A DNA stretch of 64,000 nucleotides from Kitasatospora sp. NBC_00374 (GCF_041434935.1 NZ_CP107964.1:5439001-5503000), one strand, 5' to 3'. Numbered from the stretch's first letter, positions 9,911 to 19,602 are shown. Translations and numbers: made by a program. The notes: generated by a model from the sequence alone, not told the origin.

Positions 9911-10008
9911 GAGCCTGGCTCCACACCCCTGAAGGCAGGTGAAGGCAGCGGCGCCCGCCTCCGGCCCGGTCACCCCGGGCGGAGGCGGGCCGCCGCAGCC
10001 GACCGACT

Positions 10009-11019
10009 ATGTTCGCCTACATCATCCGAAGGATCCTCGCGGCCGTCGTGCTGCTGCTGGTCGTCAGCGCCATCACCTTCGGCATCTTCTTCCTGCTGCC
10101 CTCGCTGGCGGGGGAGACCACCGACCAGCTGGCCGCCCAGTACGTGGGCAAGAACCCGAGCCCCGAGGCGATCGCCGCGGTCAAGCAGAACCTCGGGTTC
10201 GACCAGCCGCTGTACGTCCAGTACGGCCGCTTCCTCAAGGCCCTGGTGAGCGGCGCCGAGTACCAGTTCGGCCCGGACCCGGTCAGCTGCCACGTCCCCT
10301 GCTTCGGCTACTCGTTCAAGAACCACGTCGAGGTCTGGCCGGAGATCTCCTCCCGCATCCCGGTCACCTTCTCGCTGGCCGTCGGCGCCTCGGTGATCTG
10401 GCTGGTCTCCGGTGTCTCCACCGGCGTGATCTCGGCCCTCAAGCCCAAGTCGATCTTCGACCGGCTGTCGATGGGCGTCGCCCTGGCCGGCGTCTCCAGC
10501 CCGGTCTTCTTCACCGGCGCCCTGCTGCTGCTCTTCTTCCACTTCAAGTGGCCGCTGTTCGAGAACGTCGAGTACGTCAACTTCACCGACGACCCGTTCG
10601 CCTGGGCCGGACACCTGATCCTGCCGTGGGTCTCGCTGGCCTTCCTCTACTCCGCGCTCTACGCCCGGCTCACCCGGGCCGGGATGCTGGAGACGATGAG
10701 CGAGGACTACATCCGCACCGCCCGGGCCAAGGGCCTGGTCGAGCGGAAGGTGATCGTCCGGCACGGCCTGCGCTCGGCGCTCACCCCGATCATCACCATC
10801 TTCGGCATGGACCTGGGCCTGCTCCTCGGTGGCGCCCTGATCACCGAACAGGTCTTCTCGCTCAAGGGCATCGGCGCCTACGCCGTGGCCGCCATCGGTG
10901 AGAACGACCTGCCCAAGGTGCTCGGCGTGACCCTGGTCGCCGCCTTCTTCATCGTGGCCTGCAACCTCCTGGTTGACCTCCTGTACGCCGCAGTCGACCC
11001 CCGCGTGAGGCTGTCATGA
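10009..11019 (+). CDS. Oligopeptide ABC transporter permease (DppB/OppB type)
   Basis: A 336-residue permease starting MFAYIIRRILAAVVLLLVVS, the standard DppB N-terminal helix. It has further helices around FSLAVGASVIWLVSGVSTGV, GVALAGVSSPVFFTGALLLL and LGVTLVAAFFIVACNLLVDL. The EAA loop reads DYIRTARAKGLVERKVIVRHG. It pairs with the DppC-type permease to form the channel. Its stop overlaps the start of the next ATPase gene by 4 bp (ATGA at 11016), indicating translational coupling. Confidence 0.93.
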   Translation: MFAYIIRRILAAVVLLLVVSAITFGIFFLLPSLAGETTDQLAAQYVGKNPSPEAIAAVKQNLGFDQPLYVQYGRFLKALVSGAEYQFGPDPVSCHVPCFGYSFKNHVEVWPEISSRIPVTFSLAVGASVIWLVSGVSTGVISALKPKSIFDRLSMGVALAGVSSPVFFTGALLLLFFHFKWPLFENVEYVNFTDDPFAWAGHLILPWVSLAFLYSALYARLTRAGMLETMSEDYIRTARAKGLVERKVIVRHGLRSALTPIITIFGMDLGLLLGGALITEQVFSLKGIGAYAVAAIGENDLPKVLGVTLVAAFFIVACNLLVDLLYAAVDPRVRLS

Positions 11020-12062
11020 TCGACCTTCAGTCCTCCTCGCCGGACAGCTTCCTGTCCGTCCGCGACCTGCGGATCCACTTCGACACCGACGACGGCCTGG
11101 TCAGGTCCGTGGACGGGGTCAGCTTCGACCTGCAGCGCGGGAAGACCCTCGGCATCGTCGGCGAGTCCGGCTCCGGCAAGTCCGTCACCTCGCTCGGCAT
11201 CATGGGCCTGCACCGCTCCAAGCGGGCCCGGATCACCGGCGAGATCTGGCTGGACGGCGAGGAGCTGATCGCCGCCGGGCCCGAGCGCGTCCGGCAGCTC
11301 CGCGGCCAGAAGATGTCGATGATCTTCCAGGACCCGCTGACCGCGATGCACCCCTACTACACGATCGGCCAGCAGATCGTGGAGGCCTACCGGGTGCACC
11401 ACCCGGAGGTGAGGAAGAAGGACGCCCGCAAGCGGGCCGTGGAGATGCTCGACCGGGTCGGCATCCCGCAGCCGGACCGCCGGGTGGACGACTACCCGCA
11501 CCAGTTCTCCGGCGGCATGCGCCAGCGCGCCATGATCGCGATGGCCCTGGTCAACGACCCGTCGCTGCTGATCGCCGACGAGCCGACCACCGCGCTGGAC
11601 GTCACCGTCCAGGCGCAGATCCTGGACCTGATCCGCGACCTGCAGCAGGAGTTCGGCTCCGCGGTCGTCATCATCACGCACGACCTCGGGGTGGTCGCCG
11701 AACTGGCCGACGACATCCTGGTGATGTACGGCGGCAAGTGCATCGAGCGGGGCCCCGCGGCCACGCTGTTCGAGGCACCCGAGCACCCCTACACCTGGGG
11801 CCTGCTCGGCTCGATGCCGCGCCTGGACCGCGAGCTGCAGGACCGGCTGATCCCGGTCAAGGGCACCCCGCCCAGCCTGATCAACGTGCCGTCCGGCTGC
11901 GCTTTCCATCCGCGCTGCCCGTACGCGGAGCTGACCGGCGGGCGCTCGTCCACCGAGGTGCCGGTGCTGGCGGAGGCCTCCGAGCGGCACCATGCCGCCT
12001 GCCACATCCCGGCCGCCGACCGCCACCGGATCTTCACCGACGAGATCGCGCCCCGGCTGTGA
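11016..12062 (+). CDS. Oligopeptide ABC transporter ATPase (DppD/OppD type)
   Basis: A 348-residue nucleotide-binding subunit. The Walker A motif GESGSGKS lies near residue 49, the ABC signature FSGGMRQR near 164, Walker B LLIADEPTTALD just after it, and the switch histidine in IITHDLGVVAEL. The C-terminal extension has the oligopeptide-transporter domain with CAFHPRCPYA and a later Cys in HHAACHIP, a Cys pattern common in this family. It starts by a 4-bp overlap with the permease gene. Together with the following ATPase it forms the heterodimeric motor. Confidence 0.95.
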   Translation: MIDLQSSSPDSFLSVRDLRIHFDTDDGLVRSVDGVSFDLQRGKTLGIVGESGSGKSVTSLGIMGLHRSKRARITGEIWLDGEELIAAGPERVRQLRGQKMSMIFQDPLTAMHPYYTIGQQIVEAYRVHHPEVRKKDARKRAVEMLDRVGIPQPDRRVDDYPHQFSGGMRQRAMIAMALVNDPSLLIADEPTTALDVTVQAQILDLIRDLQQEFGSAVVIITHDLGVVAELADDILVMYGGKCIERGPAATLFEAPEHPYTWGLLGSMPRLDRELQDRLIPVKGTPPSLINVPSGCAFHPRCPYAELTGGRSSTEVPVLAEASERHHAACHIPAADRHRIFTDEIAPRL

Positions 12063-12090
12063 CCCCGTACCACCCCTCAGGAGACACCCC

Positions 12091-13128
<1,038 letters not shown>

Positions 13129-13165
13129 GCACCGGGGCGACCCGGGCCGACCGGGCCGAGCGTCA

Positions 13166-13201
13166 CGAAGGCCACCGACCGTCCGCGGCCGGTGGCCTTC
13201 G
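13166..13201 (+). terminator. Terminator after the peptide-transporter operon
   Basis: CGAAGGCCACCG (13166-13177) pairs perfectly with CGGTGGCCTTCG (13190-13201) across a 12-nt loop, 38 bp after the last ATPase gene. There is no U-tract, which is common for Streptomyces terminators. Confidence 0.75.
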
Positions 13202-13406
13202 GCGTGTCCCGGCGCGGCGCGGGAGCGCCGGGCCCGCCCGGCCCGCCGCCGGGCCCCGCTCTAGGCCTTCTGCCGCACCCGCCGTCCTCCGTACGGTGCA
13301 GCCCGCGGCCCCAGTCGTTGCGGCCGGGACGGGGGCGTGCGTTCACTGATCGGTGTTCTGATCCGATCGACGCCCGACCCCGGCCGGGCAGCTGGGAGGC
13401 CGTCCG

Positions 13407-14186
13407 GTGCTGTCGGCGCGCAGTCTGTTCCACGAGATCCACGACCACGACGAGGCATTCCGGCTCTTCTGCTCCATCGCGGCCAAGGGCGAGGACCAGG
13501 GCGGCTGGGAGAACGGCCGGATCTCCAGGCTGGTCGACGACCAGTGGCTCGCCCCGCGCATCGCCCGGCACGGTGCGGACGAGGACAAGCACGGAAGGAT
13601 CTTCAACGCGCTGCTGCACAAGCGGGGCCTCGGACCGGTCGAGGTGCCCGAGAGCACCGACTACACGATGATCCTGGAACGCCAGGGGATCGGCCTGGCG
13701 CACTCCCGGCTGCGCCGCGACGAGCCGCTGACCGAGGCCGACGTGATCACCTACCTCGCCCACAGCCGGGTCACCGAACAGCGGGCGGCCGAGCAGATGC
13801 GGCTGCTCAGGCGGGTCTTCGGGGAACACCCGGAGATCGGCCGGGCGGTGCGGATGATCTCCGCCGACGAGGACAACCACCTCGCCTACTGCCACGAGGA
13901 ACTGCTCCGGCTGGCCGCCGCCGGCCACGGCCGGCAGATCCTGCGGACCCTGCAGGACACCGCCCGGGCCGAGATCCGCACCTACCGGGACGTGAGCCTC
14001 GCGGTGATGGCGCACATGGGCGCGATCCTGCGCTGGCCCAGGGCCAAGTCGGCCGCGCTGGCCGCCGGGATCCACGGGGTGTTCGGCTACGAGCGGCTCG
14101 GCGGCTGGCACCGGATGACCACGCTGAGGATGCCGGCGCGGCTCGACGCACTCGGCGGCCCGGCGGCCCACGAGTCCCTCGCCTGA
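13407..14186 (+). CDS. Ferritin-like domain protein
   Basis: A 259-residue, largely helical protein starting from GTG 13407 with GGGAGG seven bases upstream. Candidate metal-binding residues appear in two helices: HGADEDKHGRIF near residue 53, and SADEDNHLAYCHEELL near residue 152, each with the E/D-x-x-H spacing of ferritin-like four-helix bundles. Another acidic/histidine segment, FHEIHDHDEAF, lies at the N terminus. The family includes iron stores and di-iron oxidases, and the substrate here cannot be told. It stands alone between a terminator and the channel gene, 62 bp from the latter. Confidence 0.7.
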   Translation: MLSARSLFHEIHDHDEAFRLFCSIAAKGEDQGGWENGRISRLVDDQWLAPRIARHGADEDKHGRIFNALLHKRGLGPVEVPESTDYTMILERQGIGLAHSRLRRDEPLTEADVITYLAHSRVTEQRAAEQMRLLRRVFGEHPEIGRAVRMISADEDNHLAYCHEELLRLAAAGHGRQILRTLQDTARAEIRTYRDVSLAVMAHMGAILRWPRAKSAALAAGIHGVFGYERLGGWHRMTTLRMPARLDALGGPAAHESLA

Positions 14187-14248
14187 GGGCCGCGGCCGAC
14201 GACCCGTCAATTGGTCCGGCCGTGGATGCGGCATGGACACTGGCCCCT

Positions 14249-14908
14249 GTGACCTCGCAAATCTTTTCGCCAGGGGTGCAGCAGACCCTGGACCTGATCG
14301 GCATCTTCGTCTTCGCCCTGTCCGGCGGCCTGCTCGCCGTGCGCAAGAACATGGACATCTTCGGCATCTGCGTGCTCGCCGAGGCCACCGCACTGGGCGG
14401 CGGGGTGATGCGCGACCTGGTGATCGGGGCCACACCGGTGGCGGCCTTCAGCAACCTCGGGTACTTCTCCACCCCGCTGGCCGCCGGGGTGGTGGTGTTC
14501 TTCCTGCACCCGCAGGTGGAGCGGATCAACACCGCCGTCCAGACCCTGGACGCGGCGGGTCTCGGCCTGTTCTGCGTCACCGGCACGATCAAGGCGCACG
14601 ACTACGGCCTCAGCTCGGTCGCCTCGGTGGCCCTCGGCATGCTCACCGCCGCCGGCGGCGGCGTCATCCGCGACGTCCTGGCGACCGAGCAGCCCTCACT
14701 GCTGCGCTGGGACCGCGAGATCTACGCCGTGCCGGCCCTGGTCGGCGCCACCGTGGTCGCGGTGCTGATCTCCACCGACCGGCTCACCCCGCTGAACGCC
14801 TCGGCCGCCGCGCTGTCCGCCTTCGTGATCCGGATGCTCGCGCTCAGGTACGGCTGGCGCGCTCCGCGTGCTTGGCACCGCAACGGTTCTCGCACCAGCG
14901 AGGAGTAG
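14249..14908 (+). CDS. TRIC-type (UPF0126/YadS) membrane protein, probable cation channel
   Basis: A 219-residue integral membrane protein with two copies of the three-helix UPF0126 unit. Repeat 1 covers roughly residues 8-90 (DLIGIFVFALSGGLLAVRK, ALGGGVMRDLVIG) and repeat 2 roughly 98-185 (AGLGLFCVTGTIKA, AAGGGVIRDVLA). The paired GGGxxRD motifs at the pore-forming kinks are characteristic. Bacterial members are related to trimeric intracellular cation channels. GTG 14249 is chosen by similarity of the N terminus to the family; no strong ribosome site is visible, and GTG 14222 is an alternative. The 3' end overlaps the convergent IclR gene by 65 bp. Confidence 0.85.
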   Translation: MTSQIFSPGVQQTLDLIGIFVFALSGGLLAVRKNMDIFGICVLAEATALGGGVMRDLVIGATPVAAFSNLGYFSTPLAAGVVVFFLHPQVERINTAVQTLDAAGLGLFCVTGTIKAHDYGLSSVASVALGMLTAAGGGVIRDVLATEQPSLLRWDREIYAVPALVGATVVAVLISTDRLTPLNASAAALSAFVIRMLALRYGWRAPRAWHRNGSRTSEE

Positions 14909-15653
14909 GCGTCCCGCCGTACGCCAGCGAGATCGCCTCCACCGTGCACAGCAGCTCCGGCACCAGCCGGCTCAGCTCGGCCGGCGAGGCCTCGTAGACG
15001 GGTGCGGAGATCGAGCAGGCGGCGATCGCCCGGCCCTCGGTGCCGGCGATCGGTGCGGCGATCAGGCTCACCGGCTCCCGGGCGTCGGCCTGGTCCATCG
15101 ACCAGCCCTGGCGCCGGACGGCGGCCAGCTCCTCGCGCAGCGCCTCGGAGCCCTGCTCCCGGCCGCCCGCCTGCTGCGAGGCCAGAAACGCCGTCAGCTG
15201 CTCCTCCGGCAGGTCGGCCAGCAGGACCCGGCCGACCGCGGTGGCGGCCGCGGGGGTGCGGTGGCCGAACCGGCCGTCCGGGCCGAGCCGCGAGCCGGGC
15301 CGGTCGGGGTAGCGGCTCTGTGCCTTGTCCAGCTGGAGCACCTTGCCGTCCTCCAGCACCGACAGCTGCACGGTGTGCCCGTACCGCTCGTTCAGCGAGG
15401 CCAGGTACGGCGCGGCCACCTGCCGGATGTCGATGGTCTCCAGGGCCTGCTGGGCGAGCGAGAAGAGCCGCCCGCCGAGGCGGTAGCGGTGGTCCGGCTG
15501 GCGGGTGACGAAGCCGTGCTCCTGGAGCGTGCGCAGCAGCCGCAGGGCCGTCGACTTGTGCACGCCGATCCGGCCCGCGGCCTGCTCCAGCGAGGTCGGT
15601 CCCTCCCCGAGGGCGGCCAGGATGGTCAGCGCCCGGTCGACTGTCTGCGACAT
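14844..15653 (-). CDS. IclR-family transcriptional regulator
   Basis: A 269-residue regulator starting MSQTVDRALTILAALGEG. The N-terminal winged helix (about residues 4-65) contains the recognition segment GVHKSTALRLLRTLQEHGFV. The C-terminal effector-binding domain (about 80-250) includes GRVLLADLPEEQL and SLIAAPIAGTEG. The tail GGTPTPRWCENRCGAKHAER adds two Cys not usual in the family. It has its own promoter with a palindrome overlapping the -35 box, suggesting autoregulation. It is divergent from the cysteine desulfurase gene (134 bp between starts), so it may also control that gene; this is inference. Confidence 0.93.
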   Translation of the reverse strand: MSQTVDRALTILAALGEGPTSLEQAAGRIGVHKSTALRLLRTLQEHGFVTRQPDHRYRLGGRLFSLAQQALETIDIRQVAAPYLASLNERYGHTVQLSVLEDGKVLQLDKAQSRYPDRPGSRLGPDGRFGHRTPAAATAVGRVLLADLPEEQLTAFLASQQAGGREQGSEALREELAAVRRQGWSMDQADAREPVSLIAAPIAGTEGRAIAACSISAPVYEASPAELSRLVPELLCTVEAISLAYGGTPTPRWCENRCGAKHAERASRT

Positions 15654-15687
15654 CGTGTCCACCCCTCCACGCCCGGCAGTGGGCAGG

Positions 15688-15716
15688 AGGCTAACGGCGC
15701 GTTGCAGGGGGTGCAA
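15688..15716 (-). promoter_or_regulatory. Promoter of the IclR gene with overlapping palindromic operator
   Basis: On the minus strand, TTGCAC (complement of 15711-15716) and TAGCCT (complement of 15688-15693) are spaced by 17 bp, a good SigA/HrdB-type promoter. The -35 box overlaps a perfect inverted repeat, TTGCA-GGGGG-TGCAA at 15702-15716. A repressor bound there would block the promoter. The start codon is 35 bp beyond the -10. Confidence 0.6.
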
Positions 15717-15771
15717 TGGCCAAATCGTGATCCTGTTGCGGTCTTCGGCTGGGGGGTGCGCCATCGCCGCC

Positions 15772-15777
15772 TACACT
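15772..15777 (+). promoter_or_regulatory. -10 element placed 10 bp before the cysteine desulfurase start
   Basis: TACACT ends 10 bp before ATG 15788, and there is no Shine-Dalgarno sequence between them. This fits a leaderless or nearly leaderless transcript. Confidence 0.5.
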
Positions 15778-15787
15778 TGGTCCCGCT

Positions 15788-16972
15788 ATGGCTTATCTCG
15801 ACCACGCCGCGACCACTCCGATGCTGCCCGAGGCTGTCGCCGCCATGACGGCGCAGCTCGGAGTCGTCGGCAACGCCTCCTCCCTGCACGCGGCCGGCCG
15901 CCGGGCCCGCCGGGTGGTGGAGGAGTCCCGGGAGTCCCTCGCGGAGTCGCTGGGCGCCCGCCCGAGTGAGATCGTGCTCACCGGCGGCGGTACCGAGTCC
16001 GACAACCTCGCGGTGAAGGGCCTGTACTGGGCCCGCCGGGACGCCGACCCGGCCCGCCGCCGGGTGCTGTGCAGCCCGGTGGAGCACCACGCGGTGCTGG
16101 ACGCGGTGCACTGGCTCGCCGAGCACGAGGGCGCGTTGGTCGACTACCTGCCGGTCGACGCCTACGGCCGGGTGCACCCCGGTGCGCTGCGCGAGGCGAT
16201 CGAGCGTGATCCCGGCTCGGTCGCGCTGGTCACCGTGATGTGGGCCAACAACGAGGTCGGCACCCTCCAACCGATCCACGAACTGGCCGCGGTGGCACAG
16301 GAGTTCGGCATCCCGATGCACGCCGACGCGGTGCAGGCGCTCGGCCAGGTGCCGGTCTCCTTCGCCGAGTCGGGGCTGACCGCACTCACCGTCACCGGCC
16401 ACAAGATCGGCGGCCCGTACGGGGTCGGCGCGCTGCTGCTGGCCCGTCAGGCCCACCCGGTGCCGCTGCTGCACGGCGGCGGCCAGGAGCGCGACGTCCG
16501 CTCCGGCACCCTCGACGTGCCCGGCGCGGCCGCCTTCGCCACCGCCGCCGCGCTCGCCGTCGAGCGGCGGGAACCGTACGCCGCCGCGGTGGGCGCGCTG
16601 CGCGACGAGCTGGTCGCCGCCGTCCGTTCCGCCGTCCCGGACGCCGTCCTGAACGGCGACCCGGCGCCGGCCGGCCGGCTGGCCGCCAACGCGCACTTCT
16701 CGTTCCCCGGCTGCGAGGGCGACGCGCTGCTGATGCTGCTCGACGCCCAGGGCGTCGAGTGCTCCACCGGGTCGGCCTGCTCGGCCGGTGTGCCGCAGCC
16801 CAGCCACGTCCTGCTGGCGATGGGCGCCGACCCGCTGCTGGCCCGCGCCTCGCTGCGGTTCTCGCTCGGCCACACCTCCACCCGGGCCGACGTCGAGGCG
16901 CTCACCGCGGCGATCACCCCGGCCGTGCAGCGGGCCCGCAACGCGGGCCTGGCGGCGGCGGCCCGGCGCTGA
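15788..16972 (+). CDS. Cysteine desulfurase (NifS/IscS class V aminotransferase)
   Basis: PLP enzyme that removes sulfur from cysteine as a protein-bound persulfide. The 394-residue protein begins MAYLDHAATTPML, the classic family start. The PLP-binding Lys is at about residue 206 in TVTGHKIGGPYG, the histidine loop in SPVEHHAVLD, and the persulfide Cys at about residue 325 in VECSTGSACSAG. It is followed within 80 bp by mnmA, the tRNA thiolase that needs activated sulfur, so it likely supplies MnmA and possibly Fe-S assembly. Transcribed from a near-leaderless promoter and divergent from the IclR gene. Confidence 0.95.
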   Translation: MAYLDHAATTPMLPEAVAAMTAQLGVVGNASSLHAAGRRARRVVEESRESLAESLGARPSEIVLTGGGTESDNLAVKGLYWARRDADPARRRVLCSPVEHHAVLDAVHWLAEHEGALVDYLPVDAYGRVHPGALREAIERDPGSVALVTVMWANNEVGTLQPIHELAAVAQEFGIPMHADAVQALGQVPVSFAESGLTALTVTGHKIGGPYGVGALLLARQAHPVPLLHGGGQERDVRSGTLDVPGAAAFATAAALAVERREPYAAAVGALRDELVAAVRSAVPDAVLNGDPAPAGRLAANAHFSFPGCEGDALLMLLDAQGVECSTGSACSAGVPQPSHVLLAMGADPLLARASLRFSLGHTSTRADVEALTAAITPAVQRARNAGLAAAARR

Positions 16973-17036
16973 GCCGGGGCCGCGGCCCGGTCGCGGGCCG
17001 CGGCGAATCCCTTACCGCCCGCCCGGCGGGAACACG

Positions 17037-17042
17037 TACGCT
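17037..17042 (+). promoter_or_regulatory. -10 element placed 9 bp before the mnmA start
   Basis: TACGCT ends 9 bp before ATG 17052, with no ribosome-binding sequence between. A leaderless or very short-leader mRNA is likely. Confidence 0.45.
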
Positions 17043-17051
17043 GGTCGCATC

Positions 17052-18236
17052 ATGAGCGACTTCCCCGGTGCCCCGACCGCCCCTTCCGATGGCCGCAACC
17101 TGCCCCGCGAGCGCCCGGAGGCGGGCGCGGCGGCCAACGGACCGCTGCGCGTGCTGGCCGCGATGTCCGGCGGGGTCGACTCCGCCGTCGCCGCCGCCCG
17201 CGCGGCCGAGGCCGGCCACGAGGTGACCGGGGTGCACCTGGCGCTCTCCGCCAACCCGCAGTCCTTCCGCACCGGCGCCCGCGGCTGCTGCACCATCGAG
17301 GACTCCCGGGACGCCCGCCGGGCCGCCGACGTGATCGGCATCCCGTTCTACGTCTGGGACCTCGCCGAGCGCTTCCGCGAGGACGTGATCGACGACTTCG
17401 TCGCCGAGTACGCGGCGGGCCGCACCCCCAACCCCTGCCTGCGCTGCAACGAGAAGATCAAGTTCGCCGCGCTGCTGGACAAGGCGATCGCCCTCGGCTT
17501 CGACGCCGTCTGCACCGGCCACTACGCCCGGATCGTCGACCTGCCCGGCGGCGGGCGCGAGCTGCACCGCGCCGTCGACCCGGCCAAGGACCAGTCCTAC
17601 GTGCTCGGTGTGCTCGACACCGACCAGCTCGCCCACTCGATGTTCCCGCTCGGCGACACCACCAAGGACGCGATCCGCGAGGAGGCCGAGCGCCGGGGCC
17701 TGGCCGTCGCCAAGAAGCCCGACAGCCACGACATCTGCTTCATCGCCGACGGTGACACCCAGGGCTTCCTGGCCAGGCACCTCGGGGAGGCCACCGGTGA
17801 CATCCTCGACGCCGACGGCACCAAGCTCGGCGAGCACGACGGCGCGTACGGCTTCACCATCGGCCAGCGCAAGGGCCTGCGGATCGGCCGCCCCGCCGCC
17901 GACGGCAAGCCCCGCTACGTGCTGGACATCTCGCCGGTGAACAACACCGTCACGGTCGGCCCCGCCGAGGGCCTCGACGTGCTCGGGCTCACCGCGATCC
18001 GGCCGCGCTGGTGCGGCACCCCGGCCGTCGGGGAGGGCCGCTACACCGCCCAACTGCGCGCCCACGGCGAGGAGGTACCGGTGACCGCGACGCTCGACGG
18101 CGAGGAGCTGCGGGTCCGCCTGGACACCCCCGCCCGGGGCATCGCGCCCGGCCAGGCCGTGGTGCTCTACGACGGCACCCGGGTGGTCGGCTCCGCCACC
18201 ATCTCCGCCACCGAGCGCCGCGGCGTCCCGGCCTGA
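17052..18236 (+). CDS. mnmA: tRNA-specific 2-thiouridylase MnmA
   Basis: ATP-dependent thiolation of uridine 34 in tRNAs for Lys, Glu and Gln. The 394-residue protein has a PP-loop SGGVDS at about residue 39 and the catalytic cysteines at about 132 (CNEKIKF) and 229 (DSHDICFIADG). The tRNA-binding central domain follows, with GFTIGQRKGL, and then a C-terminal beta-barrel. The first 35 residues before LRVLAAMSGG look disordered and may be an artefact of start choice, but the -10 box just upstream of ATG 17052 supports this start. Paired with the upstream cysteine desulfurase. Confidence 0.95.
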   Translation: MSDFPGAPTAPSDGRNLPRERPEAGAAANGPLRVLAAMSGGVDSAVAAARAAEAGHEVTGVHLALSANPQSFRTGARGCCTIEDSRDARRAADVIGIPFYVWDLAERFREDVIDDFVAEYAAGRTPNPCLRCNEKIKFAALLDKAIALGFDAVCTGHYARIVDLPGGGRELHRAVDPAKDQSYVLGVLDTDQLAHSMFPLGDTTKDAIREEAERRGLAVAKKPDSHDICFIADGDTQGFLARHLGEATGDILDADGTKLGEHDGAYGFTIGQRKGLRIGRPAADGKPRYVLDISPVNNTVTVGPAEGLDVLGLTAIRPRWCGTPAVGEGRYTAQLRAHGEEVPVTATLDGEELRVRLDTPARGIAPGQAVVLYDGTRVVGSATISATERRGVPA

Positions 18237-18275
18237 GCCGGGGCCTCCGGCGGCGGCCGCGGCCGGGGCGCGTGG

Positions 18276-18281
18276 TAGACC
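18276..18281 (+). promoter_or_regulatory. -10-like element 10 bp before the LOG-family gene
   Basis: TAGACC(T) lies 10 bp before ATG 18292 with no Shine-Dalgarno sequence. It is a weaker match to TANNNT than its neighbours. Confidence 0.3.
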
Positions 18282-18291
18282 TGGGGCCATC

Positions 18292-18822
18292 ATGAACATC
18301 ACTGTCTTCTGCTCCGCGTACTCGCTGGACGACCGCTACACCGTGCCCGCCGCCGAGTTCGCCCGGCTGCTCGGCGCGGGCGGGCACACCCTGGTCTGGG
18401 GCGGCTCGCACGCCGGCCTGATGGGCCTGCTCGCCGACGGCGTGAAGGAGGCCGGCGGACGGCTGGTCGGGATCTCGGTGGAGTTCCTCGCCCACAAGTC
18501 GTACGAAGGCGCGGACGAGCTGGTCATGACCGCCGACCTGGCCGAACGCAAGGCGTTGCTGCTGGCCCGGGCCGACGCGGTGGTGGTGCTGGTCGGCGGG
18601 CTCGGCACGCTGGACGAGGTGACCGAGGTGCTGGAGCTCAAGAAGCACGCCCTGCACGACAAGCCGGTCGTGGTGCTCGACACCGAGGGCTTCTACGCGG
18701 GGCTGCGCACCCAGCTGGAGCGGATGGACGCCGAGGGCTTCCTGCCCCGGCCGCTGGCCGAGCTGATCTCCTTCGCCGCCACCCCCGCCGAGGCGCTCGC
18801 ACAGCTCGACCGGGCTTCCTGA
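18292..18822 (+). CDS. LOG-family protein (nucleoside 5'-monophosphate phosphoribohydrolase-like)
   Basis: A 176-residue Rossmann-fold protein. The motif GGSHAGLMG lies near residue 42 and the LOG signature appears as VGGLGTLDEVTEVLE near residue 103. The usual PGGxGTxxE is thus altered to VGGLGTLDE; the Gly, Gly, Thr and Glu are kept. An Arg in AERKALLLARAD matches the conserved upstream Arg. The family hydrolyses nucleotide monophosphates, first described for cytokinin activation in plants; bacterial members often act on AMP. No direct partner is evident among the neighbours. Confidence 0.88.
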   Translation: MNITVFCSAYSLDDRYTVPAAEFARLLGAGGHTLVWGGSHAGLMGLLADGVKEAGGRLVGISVEFLAHKSYEGADELVMTADLAERKALLLARADAVVVLVGGLGTLDEVTEVLELKKHALHDKPVVVLDTEGFYAGLRTQLERMDAEGFLPRPLAELISFAATPAEALAQLDRAS

Positions 18823-18853
18823 CCCACCACGCGACCACGACTGAGAGGCCATC

Positions 18854-19543
18854 ATGGGTGCACACCTGATCACCGGCGCCGGTTCGGGCATCGGCTCGGC
18901 CGTCGCCGAGCGGCTCGCCGCCCGGGGCGCGGAGCTCTGGCTGCTGGCCCGCGACGCGAAGCGCGCGGCCGTGCTGCGCTCCCGCTTCCCCGGAGCCCGC
19001 ACGCTGGTCGGCGACCTCGCCGACCCGGCCAAGCTGTCCTGGGCGCTCGGCCAGCAGGAGATGCCGGTGGAGGTCGACGCCCTGCTGCACATCGCGGGCG
19101 TGGTCGAGCTCGGCACCGTCGGCGACCTGCCGGTCAAGGCCTGGCAGTACCAGCTGAACGTCAACACCGTCGCCCCCGCCGAGCTGACCAGACTCTTCCT
19201 GCCCTCGCTCCGGCAGGCCCGCGGCCAGGTGGTCTTCGTCAACTCCGGTGCGGGCCTGCGCGCCGACGAGAACTGGAGCGCCTACGCCGCGAGCAAGTTC
19301 GGCCTGCGCGCGCTGGCCGACGCGCTGCGGGTGGAGGAGCAGGGCAACGGAGTCCGGGTGACCACGGTCTACCCGGGGCGCACCGCGACCCCGATGCAGC
19401 TCAAGGTGCACCACCAGGAGGGCAAGGAGTACGACCCGACGCGGTGGATCGACCCGGAGTCGGTCGCCACCGCGATCGTCACCGCGCTGGACCTGCCGCG
19501 GGACGCGGCGCTCACCGAGATCACGGTCCGTCCCGGCCGCTGA
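18854..19543 (+). CDS. Short-chain dehydrogenase/reductase
   Basis: A 229-residue classical SDR. It has the cofactor motif TGAGSGIG at residues 7-14, an NAG-equivalent reading HIAGVVELG, a Ser in VNSGAG, and the catalytic pair Tyr144/Lys148 in YAASKFG. The substrate is unknown; the closest style of sequence is the small NAD(P)H-dependent SDRs with the VTTVYPGRTATPM segment. It begins 31 bp after the LOG-family gene and is probably co-transcribed with it. Confidence 0.9.
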   Translation: MGAHLITGAGSGIGSAVAERLAARGAELWLLARDAKRAAVLRSRFPGARTLVGDLADPAKLSWALGQQEMPVEVDALLHIAGVVELGTVGDLPVKAWQYQLNVNTVAPAELTRLFLPSLRQARGQVVFVNSGAGLRADENWSAYAASKFGLRALADALRVEEQGNGVRVTTVYPGRTATPMQLKVHHQEGKEYDPTRWIDPESVATAIVTALDLPRDAALTEITVRPGR

Positions 19544-19602
19544 CGGGCGGGACGGGCCCGGCCGCCGCCGCGGACGGCACGGCCGGGCCCGTCCTGGAGC
19601 AC

